Below are positions 57,998-64,000 of a stretch of 64,000 nt of DNA, piece by piece. Each line of letters begins with the position of its first letter. Positions within the stretch are counted from its first letter, which is position 1. Both the position numbers and the translations under genes were made by a program. Under the pieces are notes generated by a model. The model was not told the origin of the DNA, did no database searches, and saw only the letters and a list, made by a program, of their open reading frames with translations. The DNA lies in the NCBI GenBank assembly GCA_005880985.1, contig VBIQ01000004.1, positions 310,001 to 374,000 on the forward strand. The letters are read 5' to 3'. The stretch is from Chloroflexota bacterium. Its GTDB lineage: Bacteria > Chloroflexota > Dormibacteria > Aeolococcales > Aeolococcaceae.

Positions 57998-59266
57998 ATG
58001 AAGTACGAGATCGTGTCCGCGGACGCTCATGTGCTCGAGCCACCGCATATCTGGACGCAGTGGTTGGCCAAAAAGTACCAAGAGCGAGCGCCCAAGCTGG
58101 TCAAAGATGCCGACGGCGGTGATGCCTGGGCATTCGCGGGTGCAGCCGACCCCGATCCCATCGGGCTGACTGCGACGCCGGGACTGCCTTGGGACAAATT
58201 CCGCTGGACCGGCGTGCACTACGAGGACGCGCGTCCCGGCTGCTACAACGGCGCGGAACGGCTCAGGGATATGGATGTCGACGGCGTCGACGCCGAGGTG
58301 ATCTTCGCCCCGCAGCGGACCATCGGCCACTTTCTCGGCGACGAGGACGACGACTTCGTCCGAGCGGGGGTCGAGGCCTACAACAGCTTCCTCCGCGAAG
58401 AGTTCTGCGCACCCGACCCCAGCCGGCTGATCGGTGCCGCCTGGATGCCGAGCACCGGGATCGACGACGCGATCCGGTTCCTGCGCAGGGCGAAGGAGCA
58501 GGGCTTCCAAACCGTGGCGATCTCCAACTGGCCATCCGGCGGCGATTCTCTGAGCGAGGCCGACGACCCGTTCTGGGCGGCGGTCAGCGAGGTGCGGCTA
58601 CCGGTCTGCATCCACATCACCATCATCTCCCGCCGGCAGCGACAGCTCCAGCGGCAGGCGGCGATGGCGGCAGCGTCGCGCGGCGACCGCGGCATCTACG
58701 GCGGCACCGCCGCCAAGGCCAACGCCAAAGCGGTGGCCGGACTGGGATCGGTCTTCTCCACCGTCCCCAACACCGTCGGCCAAATGATCTTCACCGGCGT
58801 CTTCGAGCGCTTCCCCGACATCCATATCGCCATCATCGAGTCGGGGGTCGGCTGGATCCCGCACTTCCTCGAGCAGATCGACGATCGCTACTGGCGCAAC
58901 CGGTCGTGGGGCAACATCCCCATCACCGAGCCTCCGTCCTTCTATTGGTACCGCAACATGAGTGCGACCTTTATCACCGATCCCAACGGCATTCGCAACC
59001 GGCAATCGGTGGGCGTCGCCAACATGCTGTGGTCGACGGACTATCCCCACCACGGCAACGACTGGCCCTACTCGCGCAAGACGATCAACGACATGATGAT
59101 CGGCGTCCGCGCCGACGAGCGTGAGCTGATCGTCGCGGGCAACGCCAGGCGCATCTACCGCCTGGAGGACGGGCCACAGCTGACCGCGGCGTCGCGCAAC
59201 GGGCAGCGGGCCGGCGCTGCGGCGACCAAGACCGAGCGCAAGGTCGCCGCGGCAACCACCGCATAG
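57998..59266 (+). CDS. Amidohydrolase-2 (ACMSD-like) family protein
   Basis: 422 residues. KYEIVSADAHVLEPPHIWTQ is the N-terminal metal motif; CIHITIISRRQR, IIESGVGWIPHFLEQIDDRY and LWSTDYPHHGNDWPYSRK give the later His and Asp residues. The SADAHVxEPP / STDYPHH pattern marks the large-type amidohydrolase-2 group abundant in actinobacterial catabolic clusters; activity is usually unknown. AGAGG precedes the ATG. A Lys/Ala-rich tail of about 30 residues follows the barrel. It is 9 nt upstream of an SDR gene. Confidence 0.88.
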   Translation: MKYEIVSADAHVLEPPHIWTQWLAKKYQERAPKLVKDADGGDAWAFAGAADPDPIGLTATPGLPWDKFRWTGVHYEDARPGCYNGAERLRDMDVDGVDAEVIFAPQRTIGHFLGDEDDDFVRAGVEAYNSFLREEFCAPDPSRLIGAAWMPSTGIDDAIRFLRRAKEQGFQTVAISNWPSGGDSLSEADDPFWAAVSEVRLPVCIHITIISRRQRQLQRQAAMAAASRGDRGIYGGTAAKANAKAVAGLGSVFSTVPNTVGQMIFTGVFERFPDIHIAIIESGVGWIPHFLEQIDDRYWRNRSWGNIPITEPPSFYWYRNMSATFITDPNGIRNRQSVGVANMLWSTDYPHHGNDWPYSRKTINDMMIGVRADERELIVAGNARRIYRLEDGPQLTAASRNGQRAGAAATKTERKVAAATTA

Positions 59267-59275
59267 CGTCCCGGC

Positions 59276-60091
59276 ATGAGCGACGTCTGGGGCTACCCGG
59301 GCAGGCGGGTGATCGTCACCGGAGCCGCCTCCGGGATGGGCGAGGCGACAGCGCGCCTGGTCGGCGAACGCGGCGGTGAGGTCCACGCGATCGACGTCGT
59401 GCCGACACGCATCCCGGTGACAGGCTACCTGCAGGCCGACCTCTCCGACCCGGCTGCCATCGATGCCGCCGTTGCCGCCATCGGTCAGCCGGTGCATGCC
59501 CTCTTCAACTGTGCCGGACTGCCTCCGACGGCGCCGCCGCTGCAGGTGATGCTGGTCAACTTCCTCGGCCTGCGTCACCTGACGGAGACGGTGGCGCCGC
59601 TGATGCCGCGGGGATCGGCGATCAGCTGCATCGCCTCGGTGGCGGGGATGCTGTGGCAGCAGTCGCTGCCGGCGGTGACCGAGCTGCTCGACACGGCCGA
59701 CATGGCCCGGGGGCATGCGTGGTGCGCCGCTCATCCGGAAGCGGTGAACGAGGGCTACTCGTTCTCGAAGATGTGCATCATCGTCTACTGCATGCGGCGC
59801 TGCCAGGATCTGGCACGAGCCGGCATCCGCATCAACTCCATCAGTCCCGGCCCCACCGACACCGCGATGATGCCCCACTTCGAGCAGGTGGCGGGCAAGC
59901 AGTTCATGGACGATTTTCCTCGCCCGGTGGGCCGCAACTCGACCCCGGAGGAACAGGCGGAGGTGCTGGCCTTCCTCAACAGCGATGCCGCCAGCTACGT
60001 CACCGGTACCAACCTCTACACCGACGGCGGTTTCACCGGCTCGCTGCACACCGGGCAGCTCGACTTCAGCGCCCTGACGCCGGCCCGCTGA
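59276..60091 (+). CDS. Short-chain dehydrogenase, 3-alpha-hydroxysteroid dehydrogenase-like
   Basis: 271 residues. VIVTGAASGMGEATARLVGE, FNCAGLPPTAPP, a Ser in ISCIASVAGMLW, and YSFSKMCIIVYCMRR with the Tyr/Lys pair. The insert between Ser and Tyr (LLDTADMARGHAWCAAHPEA) and the short NAD-domain before it resemble the 3-alpha-HSD/carbonyl reductase group (HsdA of Comamonas) and coniferyl-alcohol dehydrogenases. It oxidises a secondary alcohol. The resemblance hints at, but does not prove, a cyclic or steroid-type substrate. Second gene after an amidohydrolase. Confidence 0.87.
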   Translation: MSDVWGYPGRRVIVTGAASGMGEATARLVGERGGEVHAIDVVPTRIPVTGYLQADLSDPAAIDAAVAAIGQPVHALFNCAGLPPTAPPLQVMLVNFLGLRHLTETVAPLMPRGSAISCIASVAGMLWQQSLPAVTELLDTADMARGHAWCAAHPEAVNEGYSFSKMCIIVYCMRRCQDLARAGIRINSISPGPTDTAMMPHFEQVAGKQFMDDFPRPVGRNSTPEEQAEVLAFLNSDAASYVTGTNLYTDGGFTGSLHTGQLDFSALTPAR

Positions 60092-60093
60092 GA

Positions 60094-60107
60094 GGACGAT
60101 CGCGTCC
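60094..60107. terminator. Short hairpin between convergent genes
   Basis: GGACG-ATCG-CGTCC, 5-bp stem with 4-nt loop, in the 45-bp gap between the convergent SDR and dehydrogenase genes. Weak, but placed where a terminator is expected. Confidence 0.3.
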
Positions 60108-60136
60108 CGCTCGACCGGCTTGGCACCAGTTCCCGG

Positions 60137-61225
60137 CTAGGCGAGCATGACCACGCTGCGCAGCACCTCGCCGCGGCGCATGCGCTCGAAGGCGGCCTCC
60201 ACGTCCGCGATGCCGATGTGGTCGGAGACGAAGCGCTCCAGTGGCAGCCGGCCGCGCAGGTGGAGGTCGACCAGCACCGGGAAGTCGCGGGTGGGCAGCG
60301 CATCGCCGTACCAGGACGGCCGGATGGCGCCACCTCGACCGAAGAGCTCGAGCATCGGGATGTCGAGGCGCATGCTGGGATCCGGCACGCCCACCAGCAC
60401 CACCGTGCCGGCGTGGTCGCGGCTGTAGAAGGCCTGCATGAAGGTCTCGGGGCGGCCGACGGCCTCGATGGCGACGTCGACGCCGACGCCGCCGGTCAGG
60501 GCGCGGATGGTCTCGACGGGATCGTCGCGGCCGGCGTCGACGGTGTGGGTTGCGCCGAACTCACGCGCCCACTCCAGCTTGCGCCCATCGATATCGACCC
60601 CGATCACCACGCCGGCCCCGGCAAGAACCGAGGCGGCGATGGCGGCGTCCCCGACACCCCCGCAACCGAACACCGCCACCGTGTCACCGCGACTGACGCC
60701 GCCGGTGTTGACGGCCGCTCCGTAGCCCGCCATGACGCCGCAGCCGATCAGCCCGGCGACGTCGTGGCTGATGCGCGCGTCCATCGGCACGCATTGCCCG
60801 GCGGCCACCAGCGTCAGCTCGCAGAAGCCGCCGACGCCGATGGCGGCGCTCAGCTCGGTGCCGTCGCCGAGGCGCATCCGCTGCGTCGCGTTGCGGCTGT
60901 CGAAGCAGTACCAGGGCCGGCCTCGCAGGCACGAGCGGCAGGCGCCGCACGGCGCGCGCCAGGCGAGGATGACGTCATCGCCGGGCTTGACGGTGGTGAC
61001 ACCGTCGCCCACGGCCTCCACGGTCCCCGCCGCCTCGTGGCCCAGCAGGTAGGGGAAGCTGTCGCCGATGGCGCCCTCGCGGTAGTGCAGATCGGTATGG
61101 CAGACCCCGCAGGCGCGGGGATGCACCAGCACCTCTCCAGGGGCCGGATCGGGCACGACCACCTTCTCCATGCTCACCGGCGCGCCCTTGCGGCGCGCGA
61201 CCACGCCACGCACCTCGTGCTGCAC
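60137..61225 (-). CDS. mscR: S-(hydroxymethyl)mycothiol dehydrogenase (MscR-like zinc dehydrogenase)
   Basis: 362 residues from GTG with GGAGGAG upstream. [72 protein letters not shown] with structural-zinc Cys, [20 protein letters not shown] and [18 protein letters not shown] follow the sequence of mycothiol-dependent formaldehyde/S-nitrosomycothiol dehydrogenase nearly block for block. It oxidises the formaldehyde-mycothiol adduct with NAD. This implies mycothiol is made by the host, and that formaldehyde may arise in the pathway, for instance by oxidative demethylation. A general alcohol dehydrogenase is the alternative. Confidence 0.85.
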   Translation of the reverse strand: MQHEVRGVVARRKGAPVSMEKVVVPDPAPGEVLVHPRACGVCHTDLHYREGAIGDSFPYLLGHEAAGTVEAVGDGVTTVKPGDDVILAWRAPCGACRSCLRGRPWYCFDSRNATQRMRLGDGTELSAAIGVGGFCELTLVAAGQCVPMDARISHDVAGLIGCGVMAGYGAAVNTGGVSRGDTVAVFGCGGVGDAAIAASVLAGAGVVIGVDIDGRKLEWAREFGATHTVDAGRDDPVETIRALTGGVGVDVAIEAVGRPETFMQAFYSRDHAGTVVLVGVPDPSMRLDIPMLELFGRGGAIRPSWYGDALPTRDFPVLVDLHLRGRLPLERFVSDHIGIADVEAAFERMRRGEVLRSVVMLA

Positions 61226-61269
61226 GGGCTGCTCCTCCACTCGCGGCCGATGGCCACGGCACCGTAGCA

Positions 61270-61902
61270 CTACCCGGTGGGCGCCAGCTCCCCCGCGGTG
61301 ACCGCCACCGGCAACCGGTTGCGCGGCGGCGACAGCGGGCAACTCCACCTGGCGTCGTACGAGCAGGAGGGGTTGTACGCGAAGTTGAAGTCCAGCACCA
61401 GCAGGTCGCGCTCGATTCCCAGGTCGGCGCCCTTGACGGTATCGAGCAGGTACCTCCCGGCTCCATACGTCGTCGCACCGCTGGTGGCGTCGGCGAAGGG
61501 CAGGAACAGTCCGCCGGCGTAGCCCAGCAGCCAGTAGAGATCCAGCTCGCACTCCCGTTCCGCCAAGGCGAAGCGCGCCACGGCAAAGCGGACGAACCGA
61601 TAGGACTGTCCGTCGCTGCTGTCGAGGTCGACCTCCAGCGGTTCGACACCCGCCAACTCGGCCGGGACCCGCAGAGAGCGATCGTACTGGTGGTAGGGAA
61701 GACCGGCGAAGCCAGGACGTGCGGCCTCCGGCAGTGGGCTGGCGGGGTGGTGGGCAAAGAGCTCGTCGCGACCGTCGCGCCAGCTGCGCCAGGCAGCCTC
61801 CGGGTTGTCGCCGGCGCGAACCGCGGCGTACAGCTCGAAGGTCCTGCGTCTCCAGTCGTTGATGACCATCGGTTCGAGTGCGTTCACAGGGTCAGGCGGC
61901 AC
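61270..61902 (-). CDS. DUF1684 domain protein
   Basis: 210 residues. The C-terminal block is unmistakable: [13 protein letters not shown], then [20 protein letters not shown], then [29 protein letters not shown] and [15 protein letters not shown] occur near the N-terminus. DUF1684 proteins are widespread in actinobacteria; their activity is not established to my knowledge, and no signal peptide is visible in this one. Starts possible at GTG 61902, GTG 61887 or ATG 61869. It stands between the MscR-like gene and the ACAD pair on the same strand. Confidence 0.85.
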   Translation of the reverse strand: MPPDPVNALEPMVINDWRRRTFELYAAVRAGDNPEAAWRSWRDGRDELFAHHPASPLPEAARPGFAGLPYHQYDRSLRVPAELAGVEPLEVDLDSSDGQSYRFVRFAVARFALAERECELDLYWLLGYAGGLFLPFADATSGATTYGAGRYLLDTVKGADLGIERDLLVLDFNFAYNPSCSYDARWSCPLSPPRNRLPVAVTAGELAPTG

Positions 61903-61943
61903 CGAGCGCGGTGCGGTGGGAGCCGGTCGGCTGGATGACGCGC

Positions 61944-63110
61944 TCAGGCGGGGACAGGTGCGGTCACCGCGGTGGACGCATCGGCCGTCAGACCGATCAG
62001 CTCGGCGACCCGCTGGCGATGCTGCGCCGAGGTTCCCAGCAGCAGCTCACCCTGCTTGGCCCGCTTGGCGAACAGCTGCATGTCGTGCTCCCAGGTGTAG
62101 CCGATGCCGCCCATGGTCTGGATGCCCTCCTGCGCCAGCAGCCTGGCGCAGTCTCCGGCGGCGACCTTCGCCATCGATGCCGCCAGCGTCCGGCGCTCGT
62201 CGTCCTCGGCGATGGTCAGCGCCGCGAAGTAGGCGGTGGCGCGCGCGCGCTCCAGGGCGACGAACATGTCGGCGAACTTGTGCTTGATCGCCTGGAAGGA
62301 GCCGATGGCCACGCCGAACTGCTCGCGCGCCTTGGCGTAGTCGAGCACGGTGTCGAAGATGCGCTGGCAGGTCCCCACCATCTCCAGGGCCAGCGCCACG
62401 GTGGCCTCCTCCACGGCGCGGCCAACCCCGGCGGCACACCGGCCGGGGGTGCCGAGGACGCGCTCGTCGGGAACCGTCAGCGATTCGAACCGCAGCGTCG
62501 TCACCGGACGGCTGAGGTCGAGCGTCTGCACCGGCTCGCTTCGCGCCGCACCCCGGGGAACCACGAAGGCGGCGATGCCGTCGCCATCGCTGCCCGCGTC
62601 GAGACGCGCCACCACGGCGATCTCGGCCGCGCCGCCGTCGAGCACGTGATGCACGCTGCCGTCGAGCAGCCAGCCACCCCCTGGCCGGGGACGCGCCGTC
62701 AGGGCTGCCCGTTCCGGGCGCCAGTCGCCGGCAGGTCCCGAGATGGCCAGGGTCCCGGTGGCCCCCGTCGCCACCGCCCGGAGGAAGCGGTCTCGCTGTT
62801 CGGGAGTGCCGCACTCGCGGACCAGTGGTGCGAACTGGGTGACGGTGGCAAGGAAGGGTCCCGGGGCGATCACGCGCCCCAGCTCCTCGACGAGGACCGC
62901 GACCTCGATGAATCCCTGTCCCACGCCGCCCGCGGATTCGGTGATCGCCAGCGCCGGCCAGTCGAGCCCAACCATCCGCGCCCAGAGCGGTTCCGGGGCG
63001 ATGCCTCGCTCGACCAGGTCCCGCACCACCGCGGTGCTGCAGTGGCGCTCCAGCATCGCCCGCGCCGAGCTGCGCAGCGCCGTCTGCTCGTCGCTGAAGG
63101 CGAAGTCCAT
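61944..63110 (-). CDS. Acyl-CoA dehydrogenase, partner-type subunit
   Basis: 388 residues. MDFAFSDEQTALRSSARAML and EQFGVAIGSFQAIKHKFADM are ACAD blocks, and the C-terminus has TMGGIGYTWEHDMQLFAKRA. The EPDAGSD signature is missing (ISGPAGDW instead), and no catalytic Glu motif is seen. It therefore resembles the 20634-21788 chain and should pair with the full-signature ACAD encoded 10 nt upstream, forming an alpha2beta2 dehydrogenase. Confidence 0.9.
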   Translation of the reverse strand: MDFAFSDEQTALRSSARAMLERHCSTAVVRDLVERGIAPEPLWARMVGLDWPALAITESAGGVGQGFIEVAVLVEELGRVIAPGPFLATVTQFAPLVRECGTPEQRDRFLRAVATGATGTLAISGPAGDWRPERAALTARPRPGGGWLLDGSVHHVLDGGAAEIAVVARLDAGSDGDGIAAFVVPRGAARSEPVQTLDLSRPVTTLRFESLTVPDERVLGTPGRCAAGVGRAVEEATVALALEMVGTCQRIFDTVLDYAKAREQFGVAIGSFQAIKHKFADMFVALERARATAYFAALTIAEDDERRTLAASMAKVAAGDCARLLAQEGIQTMGGIGYTWEHDMQLFAKRAKQGELLLGTSAQHRQRVAELIGLTADASTAVTAPVPA

Positions 63111-63120
63111 CGTGGCGCTC

Positions 63121-64000
63121 CTACCGCCGCGGGAGGCCGAGCACGCGCTCGGCGATGATGTTGCGCTGGATCTCCGAGGTGCCGGCGGCGATGGTGCCGG
63201 CGAAGGAGCGGAGGTAGCGAACCGCGGTCGGACCCTCGTCGCGGGCGCGGCGGCCGGTGGGCGTCGAGACGTCGATCGCCGCCGCTCCCAGCGCCTCGGT
63301 CATGGTGAGGAAGAGGCGACGCTCGAGCTCGGTGCCGAAGAGCTTGAGCACCGAGTGCTCGGGCGACACGTGCTGCCTGGCGAACGTGGCGAATCCGTGG
63401 TATCCCATGAACTTCAGCGCCTGGGCGTCGATGTAGAGCTGAGCCAGCTGATCGCGCACCACGGCGTTGTCGGCGAGGCGGCGCCCGTCGGGGAGCGCCT
63501 GAGCGGCGAGCTCGATGAAGCGGCCCACGGTGCGCTCGAGGCTCGAGGCCTGGTCGATCCAGAGCATGCCGCGCTCGTGCGCCAGCGAACCTCCGGCGAT
63601 CGACCATCCCCCGTGCAGCGGTCCCAGCAGGTTTTCGCGCGGAACCACCACGCTGGCGAAGAACACCTCGTTGAAGTCGGCCTGCTTGGGATCGGTCAGC
63701 TGGGGCAGCGGCCGGATGGTGATCCCGGGGGAGCGCATGTCGACGATCAGCACACTGATGCCCTTGTGCTTCGGAGCGTCCGGGTCGGTGCGCACGAAGC
63801 ACAGGCAGTAGTCGGCGTGCTGCGCTCCCGAGGTCCACACCTTCTGCCCGTTGACGACGAAGCCGTCGTCGGCCAGCTCTGCCCGCGTCGACAACCCCGC
63901 GAGGTCGCTGCCCGCTCCCGGCTCGCTCATACCCAGGCACCAGGTGATCTCGGCGCGCAGCGATGGCAGGGCGAAGCGCTGCTTCTGCTCCTCGCTGCCG
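63121..64000 (-). CDS. Acyl-CoA dehydrogenase, catalytic-type subunit (N-terminus outside window)
   Basis: 293 residues are inside the window; the frame is open to base 64000. It begins within GSEEQKQRFALPSL and contains MSEPGAGSDLAGLSTRAE, GQKVWTSGAQHADYCLCFVR, and the C-terminal AAGTSEIQRNIIAERVLGLP. Ala precedes GTSEI, so the medium-chain Glu is again absent. It belongs with the partner-type ACAD downstream. The missing N-terminal part should be roughly 110-130 residues. Confidence 0.92.
   Translation of the reverse strand, partial: GSEEQKQRFALPSLRAEITWCLGMSEPGAGSDLAGLSTRAELADDGFVVNGQKVWTSGAQHADYCLCFVRTDPDAPKHKGISVLIVDMRSPGITIRPLPQLTDPKQADFNEVFFASVVVPRENLLGPLHGGWSIAGGSLAHERGMLWIDQASSLERTVGRFIELAAQALPDGRRLADNAVVRDQLAQLYIDAQALKFMGYHGFATFARQHVSPEHSVLKLFGTELERRLFLTMTEALGAAAIDVSTPTGRRARDEGPTAVRYLRSFAGTIAAGTSEIQRNIIAERVLGLPRR

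Noticed and set aside
1-64000. CRISPR arrays, tRNA or rRNA genes, insertion sequences, phage genes
   Set aside because: No regularly spaced repeats, tRNA cloverleaf ends, transposase motifs or terminal inverted repeats were seen on either strand.

Overview
This 64 kb window is GC-rich chromosomal DNA (the coding lines I hand-counted run near 75% G+C). It holds 63 protein genes. I see no rRNA, tRNA, CRISPR array or insertion sequence, and no gene-free stretch longer than about 250 bases. Almost every gene belongs to acyl-CoA catabolism: seven family III (CaiB/BaiF) CoA-transferases, seven acyl-CoA dehydrogenase (ACAD) family proteins, six crotonases, MaoC-type hydratases, CoA ligases, SDR and zinc alcohol dehydrogenases, aldehyde dehydrogenases, and a single-chain ETF. 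A close match to S-(hydroxymethyl)mycothiol dehydrogenase, a P450 with a [3Fe-4S]-type ferredoxin, and several TANNNT boxes 6-8 nt before start codons all point to Actinomycetota or a nearby high-GC soil lineage. The species cannot be named from this sequence.

Layout. (1) 1-3774: end of an LLM flavin oxidoreductase, an acyl-CoA synthetase, a zinc dehydrogenase, a cupin and a desulforedoxin-like protein. (2) 3845-13100: an AMP ligase divergent from a TetR gene that heads an operon of two CoA-transferases, a crotonase, a Cys-less SCP2-type thiolase, its DUF35 partner, a second crotonase and two MaoC proteins. (3) 13112-19397: a dimeric-barrel protein, a lone CoA-transferase, a small Cys protein, and a leftward CoA-transferase/CoA-transferase/aldehyde dehydrogenase operon. 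(4) 19471-29765: a rightward eight-gene operon of two ACADs, a crotonase, a double-hotdog hydratase, an ACAD, hydantoinase/oxoprolinase B and A, and an SDR. (5) 29883-32235: four small unrelated genes of visibly lower GC. (6) 32236-39725: two divergent acyl-CoA operons. (7) 39736-49516: a Ser-rich repeat protein, a cupin, a penicillin-acylase-type hydrolase, PucR regulator plus CoA-transferase A/B, a P450, a rearranged CaiB protein, a Rieske protein and a ferredoxin. (8) 49665-64000: amidohydrolases, fused ETF, class II aldolase, aldehyde dehydrogenase, SDRs, a PaaK-like ligase, the mycothiol-linked dehydrogenase, a DUF1684 protein and an ACAD pair running off the window.

How the parts may work together. 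Blocks 2-4 appear to be one regulon. The same 18-bp palindrome (TTTTACGCGAGCGTAAAA) sits directly before the TetR gene and, inverted, 14 kb away between the divergent operons of blocks 3 and 4. Those operons encode CoA activation (ligase or CoA transfer), dehydrogenation (paired ACADs), hydration (crotonase, MaoC), oxidation (SDR) and carbon-carbon cleavage (thiolase-like protein with DUF35). This order recalls benzylsuccinate (bbs) and steroid side-chain (ChsE/ChsH/Ltp2) degradation, but no substrate-defining gene of either pathway is visible, so the substrate is unknown. The fused ETF in block 8 is the obvious electron acceptor for the dehydrogenases.

The most noteworthy features are the shared operator, the translationally coupled CoA-transferase pairs in which one partner keeps and the other lacks the catalytic Asp, the Cys-less thiolase/DUF35/MaoC module, the fused ETF, and a CaiB-family protein whose halves look swapped in order.
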